From assembly GCA_026016205.1 (NCBI GenBank), contig CP061209.1:512433-576432 (forward strand): DNA of 64,000 bases, in the 5' to 3' direction. The stretch is from Methanosarcinales archaeon (GTDB lineage: Archaea > Halobacteriota > UBA148 > JAUWXC01). This document shows positions 17,714 through 28,000 of the stretch, piece by piece (within the stretch, counting starts at the first letter, position 1; each line of letters begins with the position of its first letter). The notes beneath the pieces were generated by a model, which saw only the letters and a list, made by a program, of their open reading frames with translations, was not told the origin of the DNA and ran no database searches. The position numbers and the translations under genes were made by a program.

Positions 17714-18328
17714 ATGGCAAGAAAAGAAGGATGGAAAGCAAAGAGTTGGTATGACATACTCGCCCCCGAAATGTTTGGCAGCGTGAATATAGGCCAGACA
17801 CCAGTAGACGATTCAAAAAAATTGATTGGAAGAACCATTGAGTCTACGCTGGGTGATTTAACCAATGACTGGTCGAAGCAAAAGGTAAAAATGCTGTTCA
17901 AGGTGCACGATGTCGCGGGTAAGAACGCACATACACATTTCATCGGCCATAGGATGGCACACGACTATATGCGCTCCTTAATCAAAAGGAAGACGTCCAA
18001 GACCGATACCAACATCACTGCAGTGACAAAAGATGGATACAGGATGAAGGTTAAGCCAGCCTGTTTTACGGTTAAACAAGCACACCACCCGCAGATAAAG
18101 GCAATCAGGCAAGTTATGCATGATATTGTCATTGAAAGAGCGGAAAAACTGAACTTTAGCCAATTTGTCCAAGAAATCGTGCTCGGCAAGATTGCATCCG
18201 ATATCTACAAACAGGTCAAGTCCATCTACCCGCTACGCAGAGTGGAAATCGTAAAGACCGAAGTCATCTCCACTGGCAAGCCTGCGAAGATGGAAGAAGT
18301 TCAACCAGAAGCTACGGTTACCGGCTGA
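17714..18328 (+). CDS. rps3ae: Ribosomal protein S3ae (S1e)
   Basis: A 204-aa small-subunit protein specific to archaea and eukaryotes. ATG 17714 with GAGGA upstream gives the family N-terminus MARKEGWKAKSWYDILAPEMFG. Conserved VGRTIE-like (IGRTIESTLGDLT) and the C-terminal YPLRRVEIVKTEV are present. An upstream in-frame extension overlapping the SerRS gene is not needed. Confidence 0.94.
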   Translation: MARKEGWKAKSWYDILAPEMFGSVNIGQTPVDDSKKLIGRTIESTLGDLTNDWSKQKVKMLFKVHDVAGKNAHTHFIGHRMAHDYMRSLIKRKTSKTDTNITAVTKDGYRMKVKPACFTVKQAHHPQIKAIRQVMHDIVIERAEKLNFSQFVQEIVLGKIASDIYKQVKSIYPLRRVEIVKTEVISTGKPAKMEEVQPEATVTG

Positions 18329-18339
18329 TTATTAAAATT

Positions 18340-18351
18340 TTAAATATAAAG
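18340..18351 (+). promoter_or_regulatory. Probable TATA box of the phosphoglycerate mutase gene
   Basis: TTAAATATAAAG is centred about 25 bp upstream of ATG 18370. Usual archaeal spacing would start transcription at the ATG, so the mRNA is probably leaderless. No Shine-Dalgarno sequence is seen. Confidence 0.4.
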
Positions 18352-18369
18352 CCATAGAAAGATTATACT

Positions 18370-19581
18370 ATGGATATTGCAAACAAGATTCTGCTAATTA
18401 TTTTAGATGGTGCCTCAGACCGCCCTGTAAACGGGAAAACGCCGCTACAGCTGGCGAATACGCCCAACCTCGATAAAATCGCCAGCATGGGAATCTCAGG
18501 AATTATGGATACTATTGCGCCCGGTGTCAGACCGGGGTCTGATGTCGCTCACCTGGCACTGTTAGGGTATGACCCACGCGAGATGTATACTGGCAGGGGG
18601 CCATTTGAGGCTGCTGGCGCTGGAATCCCCGTGAAAAAAGGTGATGTTGCTTTTAGGTGCAATTTTGCAACGAAAAGGAATAATGTAATCGTTGACAGAA
18701 GGGCAGGACGAATACGAGAAACAAATGAACTCGTCAAAGCAATCCAAGAGGGCGTCCACCTGGACGTGGGATTTATGTTCGAAAAATCAGCCGGGCACAG
18801 GGCTGCACTGGTTCTCAGGGGCGATGGACTGAACCCCAATGTCTCGGATTCTGATCCGAAGCACGATGGCGAAGCTGTCAGGAGTGTCAGAGCGCTTAAG
18901 CCAGAAGCAGAAAGGACCGCCTGCATCATAAACGAATTCACCAAGCAAGTAGAATCCATTTTAGAGAAGCATCCTCTCAACCTAGAGCGGGTAAAGGCGG
19001 GCAAGCCACCTGCAAACACCATACTAATGAGAGGCGCGGGAACAGTGCCAGACATCAATACTTTCTCAGAGAAGTACGGGTTAAAAGGCGCCGTAATTGC
19101 TGCCACCGCATTGGTCATCGGCATTGGCAAAATCTGCGAATTGAATTACATTGAGACGAAGGGCGCCACAGGCGGTACTGATTCAAATATTAATTCCAAA
19201 GTCAAGAACGCGATTGACGCGCTCAAAAAGCATGATTTTGTGTTGCTCAACATCAAGGGCACTGATGAAGCGTCCCATGATGGAGATGCCGAGAAGAAGA
19301 CAGGATTCATCAGCAAAATTGATGAAGTTCTAGCGCCGGTCGTTGGCCTGAAAGATACTCTGGTGGTTGTAACCGCTGACCATTCAACGCCTGTTGTGGT
19401 AAGAGATCACTCCGCAGACCCTGTTCCGGTGATGATTGCCGGACCCGGCGTGAGGGCAGATGATGTTCGCGCATATGATGAGATAAGTGCCGCCACTGGA
19501 GGACTGGACCGCATCAGGGGCGTGGACTTAATGCCAATACTGATGGACCTCATTAACAAGACAAAGAAGTTTGGGGCATAG
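18370..19581 (+). CDS. apgM: 2,3-bisphosphoglycerate-independent phosphoglycerate mutase (archaeal)
   Basis: Interconverts 3- and 2-phosphoglycerate in glycolysis/gluconeogenesis. 403 aa of the alkaline-phosphatase superfamily: LLIILDGASDRP with the metal Asp, GVRPGSDVAHLALLGYDP with the nucleophile Ser, RCNFAT, DEASHDGD, and VTADHSTP for the second metal. All expected metal ligands are present. It is a monocistronic-looking gene with its own TATA box. Confidence 0.94.
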   Translation: MDIANKILLIILDGASDRPVNGKTPLQLANTPNLDKIASMGISGIMDTIAPGVRPGSDVAHLALLGYDPREMYTGRGPFEAAGAGIPVKKGDVAFRCNFATKRNNVIVDRRAGRIRETNELVKAIQEGVHLDVGFMFEKSAGHRAALVLRGDGLNPNVSDSDPKHDGEAVRSVRALKPEAERTACIINEFTKQVESILEKHPLNLERVKAGKPPANTILMRGAGTVPDINTFSEKYGLKGAVIAATALVIGIGKICELNYIETKGATGGTDSNINSKVKNAIDALKKHDFVLLNIKGTDEASHDGDAEKKTGFISKIDEVLAPVVGLKDTLVVVTADHSTPVVVRDHSADPVPVMIAGPGVRADDVRAYDEISAATGGLDRIRGVDLMPILMDLINKTKKFGA

Positions 19582-20509
19582 CGGCATTTATAAGCCAAAA
19601 GATGCCATATATTCTTGTAATATAGAGGGAAGTGATGGCATAGAGGCTCTAAAGACATTCATCGTGCCAGATAACACGAAAATGGAAGAGCGGACAATTG
19701 TAGTAGACGGGGATGTCATCGTCGGCAATCATTCTGAAATCGCCTATGGTTTTTTAGCACACTCCATCATCGCTGGCGAAGGGGTGAAAATCGATGGAGA
19801 TGTGATGGCAGACGAAGACGTTAGACTTGATTTATGGTCAAATGTAAATGGCGACGTTAAAACGAAGAAGAATGCATATCTGGGTGAAAAGGTCAGCATC
19901 AACGGAAAATTAACCGTGAAAGGCGACCTGGACATTGGAACGGATGTGCACATCGAAAATGGGTTTGAAGCCAAGGGCTGGATTATGATAAGAAATCCGG
20001 TTCCAATGATGGCGTACCTATTTCTGTATCTGACCGTACTTCTCGGACTGGGCAGGGGCGAAGATGTAGAAAAAATACTTAGTGAACTATTTGAGGAAGA
20101 TGAATCCTTCAATGAGCGGGCGATGATTCTGCCGAATGGGACGAAAGTTGCGCTTGATAGTATCAAAACTTCAAAGAGGGCAGCCATCGGCAACAACTGC
20201 CACATACTGGGCAATCTGCAGGCAAGTTCAGTTGAGATTGGAGACAACTGCACGCTGTTTGGCAGTGTCAAAACAAAAGATGGTATTAAAATCGGGCAAG
20301 AAACCACGATTCATGGCAGCCTGGTTACAAAAGGCGCCGTTCACCTGGGTGAAAAAAGCCAGGTGATGGGCAATATCGATGCTGACGCGATAATGATTCA
20401 CGACAAAGCGAAAGTGGATGGAGCGATGAAGGCATCAAGGGGCACCTTCTTTATGCATAATAAAGAAGACGGGCAACGTGAAGAGGAGTTCATATCACTG
20501 GATGTGTAG
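19571..20509 (+). CDS. Polymer-forming (bactofilin-like) beta-helix protein with central hydrophobic segment
   Basis: About 312 aa of short repeats with Gly and hydrophobic residues every 5-6 positions (VDGDVIVGN, VNGDVKTKK, LGNLQASSVEIGDN, VMGNIDADAIMI), typical of bactofilin beta-helices. Near residues 147-165 is a hydrophobic stretch (PMMAYLFLYLTVLLGLG) that divides two beta-helix halves. The start is uncertain: TTG 19571 overlaps apgM by 11 bp, while a GTG near 19664 and ATG 19682 would give a shorter protein. The role is probably structural, in the envelope or cytoskeleton. Confidence 0.75.
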   Translation: MGHSGIYKPKDAIYSCNIEGSDGIEALKTFIVPDNTKMEERTIVVDGDVIVGNHSEIAYGFLAHSIIAGEGVKIDGDVMADEDVRLDLWSNVNGDVKTKKNAYLGEKVSINGKLTVKGDLDIGTDVHIENGFEAKGWIMIRNPVPMMAYLFLYLTVLLGLGRGEDVEKILSELFEEDESFNERAMILPNGTKVALDSIKTSKRAAIGNNCHILGNLQASSVEIGDNCTLFGSVKTKDGIKIGQETTIHGSLVTKGAVHLGEKSQVMGNIDADAIMIHDKAKVDGAMKASRGTFFMHNKEDGQREEEFISLDV

Positions 20510-20558
20510 TTCCGTTTAACTTTAATAGTCATCCTGCCATTATTTAAATCGATATCAA

Positions 20559-21749
20559 ATGACCGTATCCATTGGGCTTGCAGGAAAGCCAAATTCTGGA
20601 AAATCCACCTTTTTTAAGGCTGCAACACTTGTAGATGTGGAAATTGCATCGTATCCATTCACGACCATCGATGCCAATCACGGCATGTCACATGTGCGGA
20701 CAAAATGCCCATGCAAGGAGCTTAAGATAAAGTGCGACAACTGCATAGACGGGAATCGGTTCGTCCCTATCGAGTTAGTAGATGTCGCCGGTCTCGTTCC
20801 GGGTGCGCATCTTGGAAAAGGACTGGGCAACGAGTTTTTGGATAACCTGCGACAGACACATGCAATTATACACGTGATAGACGCGTCTGGCAGCACTGAT
20901 GCAGAGGGCAATATCATCGAGAGAGGAGCGCATGATCCAGCCAAGGATGTGCAATTTCTGGAAAAAGAGATGACGATGTGGTTGTATGGCATCATTAAGC
21001 GCCACTGGACTCAATTAACGCGAAAAATGCAGCTTCAAGGCGCAAAGATTGAGCGCGCCCTTGCGGAACAATTGATGGGTGCTGGTGCAAATGAAGCGCA
21101 AATTAAGATGGCGTTGCACAATGCCTCGTTGAGAGATACGATAACGAGCTGGTCAGATGAAGATATACTCCGCCTGGCGGAGGAAGTTAGAAAGGTCAGC
21201 AAACCCATGACGCTGGCAGCGAATAAGATTGATATTGCTCCTGAAGAGAACATCAAACGACTTGTATCGTTAGAGAATGATGGCTATATCACAGTTCCTG
21301 CGAGCGCTGCCGCTGAACTGGCACTGAGAATGGCAGATAAAAAAGGCGCAATCAAATATCTGCCGGGAGACGCCGATTTCCAGATTGCAACGCCCGGGGA
21401 ACTAACAAATGCACAGAGGGACGGATTAGAATGCATAAGAACTCTGATGAAAAAGTATGGCGGCACAGGCATCCAGCAATGCATAAACAAGGCGGTTTTT
21501 GAGTTATTAGACCACATCGTCGTTTATCCCGTAGAAGATGAAAACAAATTCACGGACAAGGATGGAAACGTGCTGCCTGATGCATTCTTGATGAAAAGAG
21601 GCGGAACGGCGCATGACCTGGCATACATGGTGCACACTGATTTAGGGGAGGGATTCTTGCATGCAGTTGATGCCAAGACGAAGCGCAGAATCAGTGAAGA
21701 GCACGTGCTGCAAGATGGAGATATCATTAAGATAGTTTCTACCAAGTAA
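20559..21749 (+). CDS. Obg/YchF-like GTPase with TGS domain
   Basis: A 396-aa GTPase. G1 is GKPNSGKST at residues 9-17, G3 is DVAGLVPGAHLG, and G4 is ANKID. A Cys cluster (KCPCKELKIKCDNC) lies between G1 and G3, as in archaeal Ygr210-type members. The C-terminal TGS domain ends with EEHVLQDGDIIKI. These proteins associate with ribosomes or tRNA; the precise role of the archaeal group is not established. Confidence 0.88.
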   Translation: MTVSIGLAGKPNSGKSTFFKAATLVDVEIASYPFTTIDANHGMSHVRTKCPCKELKIKCDNCIDGNRFVPIELVDVAGLVPGAHLGKGLGNEFLDNLRQTHAIIHVIDASGSTDAEGNIIERGAHDPAKDVQFLEKEMTMWLYGIIKRHWTQLTRKMQLQGAKIERALAEQLMGAGANEAQIKMALHNASLRDTITSWSDEDILRLAEEVRKVSKPMTLAANKIDIAPEENIKRLVSLENDGYITVPASAAAELALRMADKKGAIKYLPGDADFQIATPGELTNAQRDGLECIRTLMKKYGGTGIQQCINKAVFELLDHIVVYPVEDENKFTDKDGNVLPDAFLMKRGGTAHDLAYMVHTDLGEGFLHAVDAKTKRRISEEHVLQDGDIIKIVSTK

Positions 21750-21764
21750 GAGGTGTGATAGAAT

Positions 21765-22010
21765 ATGATTATATTTGCATGGGCGTTGGTGGTAGGCATC
21801 GCGATTTGCGTCCTGTATGGCATATTTGGCGGAGATGAGGCGCTAAAAGAGAAACACCCCATCCTGACGGAGGCGCTACATTGGGTGCATCATTGGTGGA
21901 TTGGCCTGATTGCAATGGCGATTGGCACAGTCATAAAGAATGAGGCTTTATTGGGCTTTGGAACCGGGCTATTTATAGACGATAGAATCTATCATAGCCT
22001 GAAAGATTAA
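21765..22010 (+). CDS. Small two-helix membrane protein
   Basis: 81 aa with hydrophobic helices at about 2-20 (IIFAWALVVGIAICVLYGIFG) and 46-60 (GLIAMAIGTVI), joined by a His/Trp-rich loop (HWVHHWWIG). GAGGTG precedes the ATG and the gene begins 16 bp after the GTPase stop. I do not recognise the family. The loop could bind metal or haem, but that is only a guess. Confidence 0.65.
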   Translation: MIIFAWALVVGIAICVLYGIFGGDEALKEKHPILTEALHWVHHWWIGLIAMAIGTVIKNEALLGFGTGLFIDDRIYHSLKD

Positions 22011-22068
22011 TGGCAAGAAAGGTTTATTAGGATTGAGCGAGCACTGTGCGTAAAATTTAGAGGTAGTA

Positions 22069-22593
22069 ATGGTGAGATCATTTTATTCATATATACGGGA
22101 TGCTTACAAAAAGCCAGAGGAGTCTTATGTAGATAGATTAAGGTGGCACAGGCTCCAGGTGTGGCGCAGGGAACCGGTTATTAAAAGAATAAACCGACCC
22201 ACCAGGCTAGACAGGGCTAAAGAACTGGGATATAAGGCAAAAGAGGGGATAATCGTCGCACGCGTAACAGTACGACGCGGCGGTAGTAGAAAGTCAAGAT
22301 ATGTGCACGGAAGAAGGACAGCACACATGGGGAAAAACAAAGTCACGTCAGCCAAGAGCATTCAGCGCATTGCAGAGGAGAGGGCTGCGCGCAAGTACCC
22401 AAATATGGAAGTGTTGAATTCATACTGGGTCGCTGAGGACGGCAAGAAGAAATGGTATGAAGTAATACTTGTTGACCCAAACCATCCTGCCATTAAGAGT
22501 GATTCCACGCTCAAATGGATCTGCAACCCTACGCATAAAGGGCGCGTTTTTAGAGGAAAAACGTCTGCAGCCAAAAAAAGGCGAGGCAAGTGA
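22069..22593 (+). CDS. rpl15e: Ribosomal protein L15e
   Basis: A 174-aa large-subunit protein of archaea and eukaryotes. The N-terminus [19 protein letters not shown] and the [15 protein letters not shown] segment are characteristic. It opens the exosome/RNase P gene cluster: the next gene starts inside its last codons. Confidence 0.94.
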   Translation: MVRSFYSYIRDAYKKPEESYVDRLRWHRLQVWRREPVIKRINRPTRLDRAKELGYKAKEGIIVARVTVRRGGSRKSRYVHGRRTAHMGKNKVTSAKSIQRIAEERAARKYPNMEVLNSYWVAEDGKKKWYEVILVDPNHPAIKSDSTLKWICNPTHKGRVFRGKTSAAKKRRGK

Positions 22594-23015
22594 TCCATTA
22601 TATCGCACTAGAGACATTTGTACATGCAACCGAGGACCCGTCAAGGGTTGAGAGTGCCCTACGATTGTTTATTCCAGAAGATTGCAAAATCAATGTATCC
22701 AAGACCGAAGGGCACTTTGGGAACCCCATCACCGTTTTCACGGCAAAGCTAGAGAAAAAGGCATGCAAGCCGTTTATAGAAATTCTAAAGAGATTGCCCG
22801 CGGCCGAATTATCCAAACTAAGAAGAGAAGTGGCACAGCGCGTTGATGATGAGTGTAATTTTCATGTCAGATTTGACAAGCAATCAGCATACAACGGCAT
22901 TGTCAGATTGGCTTCAACCAACGATGCAATTAATATAAGAATGAAGGTCAAGACATATCCATCTAAACGTGATAGCGCAATAAAAGTCATGGAGGATTTG
23001 TTGAGCGATGCCTAA
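22590..23015 (+). CDS. DUF54-type RNA-binding protein (COG1325)
   Basis: 141 aa starting at GTG 22590, overlapping the L15e stop (GTGA). The sequence has the family's [20 protein letters not shown] start and [10 protein letters not shown], followed by an alpha/beta region ending with [22 protein letters not shown]. This family sits next to RNase P genes across euryarchaea and is predicted to bind RNA. Its stop overlaps the rnp3 ATG. Confidence 0.85.
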   Translation: MIHYIALETFVHATEDPSRVESALRLFIPEDCKINVSKTEGHFGNPITVFTAKLEKKACKPFIEILKRLPAAELSKLRREVAQRVDDECNFHVRFDKQSAYNGIVRLASTNDAINIRMKVKTYPSKRDSAIKVMEDLLSDA

Positions 23016-23682
23016 ATATTATGACCTGCACGTACACTCGCATCCAGAAGGTGCGGATGCCCCAGATAAACTTGTTTCAATGGCGAAGAGATATGGATAT
23101 GCTGGCATAGTAATCGCCAATCACTCTGACCACTGGAACGAATTCGTTGGCGCTATTAGTGGTGTTGAAATTGTCGCTACACGCACTGCAGAGTTGAAAA
23201 AGAAAATCGAAGAGTATCGCCCCAAGGTGGAGATGCTACTTGTTCACGGCGGAGATGCAAAAATCAACAGGGCTGCCGTTGAGGACCCTAGGGTAGACAT
23301 ACTAGCACATCCTATTGGAAGAAATAACGAGTTCAATCATATTCTAGCCAAGCTCGCTGCTAAGAACGATGTCGCCATAGAGTTTAACATGAATGCGCTT
23401 ATCCACCTGAGAGGCAATCCCAGGATTTACGCCCTTTCCGACTTTCAGCACAATCTAAAATTGGCGAGAAAGTACGATGTTCCTATAATTCTTGCCAGCA
23501 ATGCCATGTCCTGCTATGGCCTGAGAGCGCCAAAAGAGATGATTGCCCTGGCAAGCCTGTTTGGCATGAGTGAGGAAGAGGCAATCCTGGCGCTCAGCAC
23601 GACGCCTATGAAAATCATCGAGACTAACAGGAAAAGAAAAAGCCCAGAATATGTGATAGAGGGTGTGGAGATAGTAAAATGA
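23008..23682 (+). CDS. rnp3: RNase P protein Rpp30 homologue
   Basis: A 224-aa TIM-barrel (PHP-like) RNase P subunit that, with Pop5, supports the catalytic RNA in trimming tRNA 5' ends. It begins YYDLHVHSHPEG, has LAHPIGRNNEFNHI and EFNMNAL, and ILASNAMSCYGLRAPKEM near the C-terminus. It overlaps DUF54 upstream and rnp2 downstream, so the three are translationally coupled. Confidence 0.93.
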   Translation: MPKYYDLHVHSHPEGADAPDKLVSMAKRYGYAGIVIANHSDHWNEFVGAISGVEIVATRTAELKKKIEEYRPKVEMLLVHGGDAKINRAAVEDPRVDILAHPIGRNNEFNHILAKLAAKNDVAIEFNMNALIHLRGNPRIYALSDFQHNLKLARKYDVPIILASNAMSCYGLRAPKEMIALASLFGMSEEEAILALSTTPMKIIETNRKRKSPEYVIEGVEIVK

Positions 23683-24047
23683 AACCGTTGCCACCCACAC
23701 TACGGGAAAAAAGAAGGTATCTTGCATTCGAGGTCATGTCCGCCAGCAAAATAAGACGGGACAATTTCATAAGCGAATTGCAGTCAGCATCCCAATCCCT
23801 GTTGGGCGACGTGGGAGCAAGCCAGTGTGACCTCTGGCTCATTAACTTCGATGGCACAAGGGGGATCTTAAGATGTGCCAGAGACAAAACAACGCTGGCA
23901 AGAGCGGTACTCGCCACTATCGATAAAATCGAGAGGAGCAATGTTAGCATCAGAGTCCTCGGCATTTCCGGTACGATAAAGGGCGTAACAGAAAAGTTTA
24001 TAGAACGACGGGGCATACCCAGAGATACATTTATAGAACGTATGTGA
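23679..24047 (+). CDS. rnp2: RNase P protein Pop5 homologue
   Basis: A 122-aa RRM-like subunit that pairs with Rpp30 at the RNase P active site. It starts MKPLPPTLREKRRYLAFEV, matching archaeal Pop5, and has the GTRGILRCARDKTTLARAVLATI segment. The ATGA overlap with rnp3 couples their synthesis. Confidence 0.92.
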   Translation: MKPLPPTLREKRRYLAFEVMSASKIRRDNFISELQSASQSLLGDVGASQCDLWLINFDGTRGILRCARDKTTLARAVLATIDKIERSNVSIRVLGISGTIKGVTEKFIERRGIPRDTFIERM

Positions 24048-24070
24048 AGTTAATTTAGGAGTGATATGCA

Positions 24071-24823
24071 ATGCAAATGATGCCTCAAATGGCCTATGAT
24101 AGGGCCATCACAGTTTTCAGCCCAGATGGGAGATTATTTCAAGTAGAGTATGCCAGAGAGGCGGTGAAAAGAGGGACGACCGCTATCGGCATAAAAGCGA
24201 TAGATGGTGTTGTGCTTTTAGTAGATAAGAGGATTACCAGCCGCCTACTTGATGCAGAATCAGTAGAGAAGATATTCAAAATCGACGACCATATAGGTGC
24301 TGCAACGTCCGGATTGGTCGCTGACGCCAGGGTGCTAATCGATAGGGCGCGGGTAGAAGCACAGGTAAACAGGATGACCTACAACGAGAAGATAGGAGTC
24401 GGAGTACTAGCCAAGAAGCTTTGCGACCATATGCAGACTTACACACAATATGGCGGTGTGCGCCCGTATGGTACTGCCCTGTTAATTGCAGGCGTCAACG
24501 ATAATTCTATTGGGCTGTTTGAAACTGATCCAAGCGGCACATTGCTAGAGTACAAGGCAACCAGCATCGGAGCTGGACGAAATGTTGTAATGGAAGTATT
24601 CGAGGCGCAGTACAGGGATGATATCGACCTGGATAGCGCCATTTTACTCGCTATGGAGGCATTGTACAAGGCAACGGAAGGCAAGCTTGAAGCACGAACT
24701 ATAGAAATTGGAGTCATCGAGTTTAAAACTAAAATGTTCAAAAAACTTACAACTGAAGATGCTGGCAAGTACGTCCAACAAGTCCTTGAGCAACATGCCT
24801 CCGGATCAGGCGAGAAAACGTAG
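24071..24823 (+). CDS. psmA: Proteasome subunit alpha
   Basis: Forms the outer rings and gate of the 20S proteasome. 250 aa with the gate peptide [27 protein letters not shown] and the [14 protein letters not shown] signature. No catalytic N-terminal Thr is expected in alpha. Its place between RNase P and exosome genes is the known archaeal order. The beta subunit is not in this window. Confidence 0.95.
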   Translation: MQMMPQMAYDRAITVFSPDGRLFQVEYAREAVKRGTTAIGIKAIDGVVLLVDKRITSRLLDAESVEKIFKIDDHIGAATSGLVADARVLIDRARVEAQVNRMTYNEKIGVGVLAKKLCDHMQTYTQYGGVRPYGTALLIAGVNDNSIGLFETDPSGTLLEYKATSIGAGRNVVMEVFEAQYRDDIDLDSAILLAMEALYKATEGKLEARTIEIGVIEFKTKMFKKLTTEDAGKYVQQVLEQHASGSGEKT

Positions 24824-24832
24824 GCGATCCGT

Positions 24833-25528
24833 ATGGTAACCCTGGACAAGGCAGTAGTGGCAAGATGCAAAAGTCATGGAGTGCACTTTGAGGTTTTGGT
24901 TGACCCAGACGCAGCACTAGCACTGAAAAGAGAGGAAGACATAAGCATTGACAATGTGCTGGCCGTCGAAGACATATTTGAGGATGCGAGCAAGGGCGAG
25001 CGTAGCGCTGAAGAAGACCTGAAAAAAGCCTTCGGAACTACTGACGTACATTCTGCTGCAAGAGAAATAATTCTCAAGGGCGAGCTTCAGCTCACGTCTG
25101 AGCAGCGGAAACGGATGCAAGATGACAAACGCAGAAGGGTGATTGATACAATCGCCAGGAACGCCATCAATCCACAGACAGGAGGGCCGCACCCGCCAGC
25201 AAGGATAGAAAAAGCGATGGAAGAGGCTGGCATGCATATCGACCCATTCAAAAAGGTGGATGAAATCGTCACAGAAGTAATGAAGAAAATCAGGCCCATT
25301 ATACCCATCCGCTTTGAAGAAGTAAAAGTCGCAGTTAAGATACCACCCCAATATGCCGCAAAATCATATGGTGAAATCGCGGGTTTCGGGCATCTCGAAA
25401 AACAGGAATGGCAAAATGATGGGTCAGTGATTGTGATTATTAAGATTCCAGCTGGAATGCAGGATGATTTGTATGGCTTGGTGAACCGCCTAACCAAAGG
25501 CGAAGCCGAGACCAAACTATTAAGATAG
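24833..25528 (+). CDS. sdo1: Ribosome maturation protein SBDS/Sdo1
   Basis: A 231-aa three-domain protein that in eukaryotes helps release the anti-association factor eIF6 from large subunits. The N-terminal FYSH domain includes HGVHFEVLVDPDAAL, the helical linker contains TDVHSAAREIILKGE, and the ferredoxin-like C-terminus has RFEEVKVAVKIPPQYA. It lies 9 bp after psmA. Confidence 0.93.
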   Translation: MVTLDKAVVARCKSHGVHFEVLVDPDAALALKREEDISIDNVLAVEDIFEDASKGERSAEEDLKKAFGTTDVHSAAREIILKGELQLTSEQRKRMQDDKRRRVIDTIARNAINPQTGGPHPPARIEKAMEEAGMHIDPFKKVDEIVTEVMKKIRPIIPIRFEEVKVAVKIPPQYAAKSYGEIAGFGHLEKQEWQNDGSVIVIIKIPAGMQDDLYGLVNRLTKGEAETKLLR

Positions 25529-25564
25529 ATGGCGTGGTCATTAGGATGCTTGAGGTATGTTATT

Positions 25565-26227
25565 ATGAGTAAAGACTTGACAATTCCCGGCGACCTTCTA
25601 TCGGGTGATGTTAGATTAGCCGGGGAGGGCACATATATAGAAGATGAGAAGGTGTACGCTTCAGTATGTGGAGTCGTAGATAGGGGAGAGAAGATTAGAG
25701 TAGTGCCGCTAACAGGAAAATACATGCCATGCAGTGGCGATGTTGTAGTTGGAAAGATAATAGATGTGCGCTTTTCAAGTTGGACGGTTGATATCAACTC
25801 GCCGTATGAAGCGCGTTTACATATCTCAGAATACCCGAAGCGGATAAACCCCGGAGAGACGAATCAACACCTCGGAATAGGCGAGTTGATTATCGCCAAG
25901 GTGACAGGTGTAGATGCAGCCATGAGGGTCGACCTCACCATGAGAGATGGCGGAAAAGCCATTAGAAGTGGCAGATTAATTGAGATATCACACACCAAGA
26001 TTCCCAGAGCGATAGGACGGGGCGGGTCAATGATAAATTTGATAAAAAATGAGACAAATTGTGACATTTTTGTTAGCCAGAATGGGCGCATCTGGATTAA
26101 TGGCAGAGAAGACATGGTAACTCTTGCTGCTGACGCACTGCTGAAAATTGAACAAGAGGCGCACACGTTTGGATTGACAGATACAATTAGAGAATTTATA
26201 GAAAATGCAAAGAGGGATAGAAAATGA
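25565..26227 (+). CDS. rrp4: Exosome RNA-binding subunit Rrp4
   Basis: A cap subunit of the archaeal exosome that binds RNA at the pore. 220 aa: N-terminal domain, S1 barrel ([23 protein letters not shown]) and a KH domain with [17 protein letters not shown] 25565 gives the family start [12 protein letters not shown]; the ATG at 25529 would add 12 atypical residues. The rrp41 ATG overlaps its stop. Confidence 0.94.
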   Translation: MSKDLTIPGDLLSGDVRLAGEGTYIEDEKVYASVCGVVDRGEKIRVVPLTGKYMPCSGDVVVGKIIDVRFSSWTVDINSPYEARLHISEYPKRINPGETNQHLGIGELIIAKVTGVDAAMRVDLTMRDGGKAIRSGRLIEISHTKIPRAIGRGGSMINLIKNETNCDIFVSQNGRIWINGREDMVTLAADALLKIEQEAHTFGLTDTIREFIENAKRDRK

Positions 26228-26946
26228 AAGGCAAACCTGAAAAACTTATAGTGAAGGGTAAGCGGCTCGATGGAAGAAAATTAGATGAGCTTAGGCCCGT
26301 CAAGATTGAAGTAGGCGTTTTAAAAAGGGCAGACGGCTCGTGTTACTTGGAGATAGGCAAGAACAAAGTGATGGCTGCAGTGTATGGGCCAAGAGAGGTT
26401 CATCCACGCCATGTCCAAGAGGCTACCAGGGCAATTGTTAGGTATAGATATAATATGGCATCATTTTCCGTAGAAGACAGAAAAAGACCAGGGCCTGACC
26501 GCCGCTCCGTTGAGATATCAAAAGTGAGTAGAGAGTCATTTGAGCCCATGGTCATCAAGGAGTGTTTTCCCAAGGCAGCAGTAGATATTTTCGTGGAAAT
26601 ACTGCAGGCAGATGCAGGCACTAGAACTGCAGGAATTAATGCAGCATCACTTGCATTGGCAGATGCAGGCATTCCAATGAGGGGATTGGTGTCCTCTTGT
26701 GCAGCTGGAAAAGTAGATGGGCAAATTATCCTTGATCCCATGAAAGAGGAAGACAACTATGGCGAAGCAGATATGCCAATCGCGATGGTAGCGCCGGATA
26801 ATATCACGCTGTTGCAAATGGATGGTCATTTCACCAAAGATGAATTTAAACAGGCATTTGAGCTGGCCAAGAAGGGCTGCGCGCAAATCTACGAGATGCA
26901 GCGACAGGCATTAATTGCAAAATATGGTGCGGAGGGAAAACGATGA
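26224..26946 (+). CDS. rrp41: Exosome catalytic subunit Rrp41
   Basis: RNase PH-fold phosphorolytic 3'-5' exoribonuclease; active in a hexameric ring with Rrp42. 240 aa with [18 protein letters not shown], the phosphate/RNA-binding RDPGR-like region ([15 protein letters not shown]), and the catalytic Asp in [11 protein letters not shown]. The ATGA overlap with rrp42 supports equal synthesis of both subunits. Confidence 0.95.
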   Translation: MKGKPEKLIVKGKRLDGRKLDELRPVKIEVGVLKRADGSCYLEIGKNKVMAAVYGPREVHPRHVQEATRAIVRYRYNMASFSVEDRKRPGPDRRSVEISKVSRESFEPMVIKECFPKAAVDIFVEILQADAGTRTAGINAASLALADAGIPMRGLVSSCAAGKVDGQIILDPMKEEDNYGEADMPIAMVAPDNITLLQMDGHFTKDEFKQAFELAKKGCAQIYEMQRQALIAKYGAEGKR

Positions 26947-27725
26947 GCGATAATATCGTTGCTGAAATTAAAAAGGAGTACATATACGACCTGGCAAAAA
27001 GAGACGAGCGTGTAGATGGTAGAGCGTTAGACCAATATAGGAACATCTCCATTGAAACTGGGATAATAAGCAAAGCCGAAGGGTCTGCACGCGTTCAGAT
27101 CGGGGACACCCAGGTGCTGGTAGGCGTGAAGATTCAACCTGGTGAACCTTTTTCAGACACACCAGATAAAGGTGTTATCATCACAAATGCGGAACTAATC
27201 CCACTTGCATCTCCTACCTTTGAGTCAGGGCCGCCAAGGGAGGGTGCGATCGAATTAGCAAGAGTTGTTGACAGGGGCATCAGGGAATCTGGCGCAATAG
27301 ACCTGGCGAAACTCTGTATCGAAGAGGGAGTCAAGGTCTGGATGGTATTCATCGATGTGCATGTGCTGGACCATGACGGCAATCTAATAGATGCTGCTGC
27401 GCTTGGTGCGATTGCAGCGCTGTTAAATGCCAAGTTGCCAAACGAGCGATATGACATGGGCAAGGATGTCCAGTTACTGGTAGAGGATGTACCGGTAGCC
27501 GTCACCGTCGCAGAGATAGGGGGCAAGCTTCTGGTCGACCCATGTTTAGAAGAGGGGCAAATCACTCCCACAAAACTGACGATTATTTTCAATAAGGATG
27601 ACGCCGTAGCAGGGATGCAAAAAAGTGGAACGGGCATGCTTACCTCTGAACAGGTATACCAAGCAATTGAGATGGCATCCAAAAAATCAAAAGAAATACG
27701 AAAGAAATTCTTGAAGAGGAGCTAA
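26943..27725 (+). CDS. rrp42: Exosome structural subunit Rrp42
   Basis: Non-catalytic RNase PH-fold partner of Rrp41. 260 aa with [45 protein letters not shown]-type sequence and a C-terminal helix ([13 protein letters not shown]). It lacks the catalytic Asp pattern of Rrp41, as expected. Its stop overlaps the L37ae ATG (TAATG). Confidence 0.94.
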   Translation: MSDNIVAEIKKEYIYDLAKRDERVDGRALDQYRNISIETGIISKAEGSARVQIGDTQVLVGVKIQPGEPFSDTPDKGVIITNAELIPLASPTFESGPPREGAIELARVVDRGIRESGAIDLAKLCIEEGVKVWMVFIDVHVLDHDGNLIDAAALGAIAALLNAKLPNERYDMGKDVQLLVEDVPVAVTVAEIGGKLLVDPCLEEGQITPTKLTIIFNKDDAVAGMQKSGTGMLTSEQVYQAIEMASKKSKEIRKKFLKRS

Positions 27726-28000
27726 TGGCTAAGTTGAAGAAGGTCGGGTCTGCTGGTCGTTTCGGCCCCAGATATGGGCGAAAAAATAGGAAGAAGATAG
27801 CAAGCATCGAAGAGCAGACGCGCGGACCGCATACATGTCCACAATGCGGCTACGTATCCGTATCGCGAGTTGGGGCGGGCATCTGGCGCTGCGCAAAATG
27901 TAAGTTCACGTTTGCTGGCGGTGCCTATGTGCCACAGACGCCAGTGGGAAAAACACAAATACCTAGTGGCGACACAAAGGAGGCGGAGCATGGTGTATAG
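27725..28000 (+). CDS. rpl37ae: Ribosomal protein L37ae
   Basis: A 91-aa large-subunit zinc protein: basic N-terminus ([17 protein letters not shown]) and a C4 finger CPQCG and CAKCKF. Length and gene order fit archaeal L37ae. Its last 11 bp overlap rpoP. Confidence 0.93.
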   Translation: MAKLKKVGSAGRFGPRYGRKNRKKIASIEEQTRGPHTCPQCGYVSVSRVGAGIWRCAKCKFTFAGGAYVPQTPVGKTQIPSGDTKEAEHGV

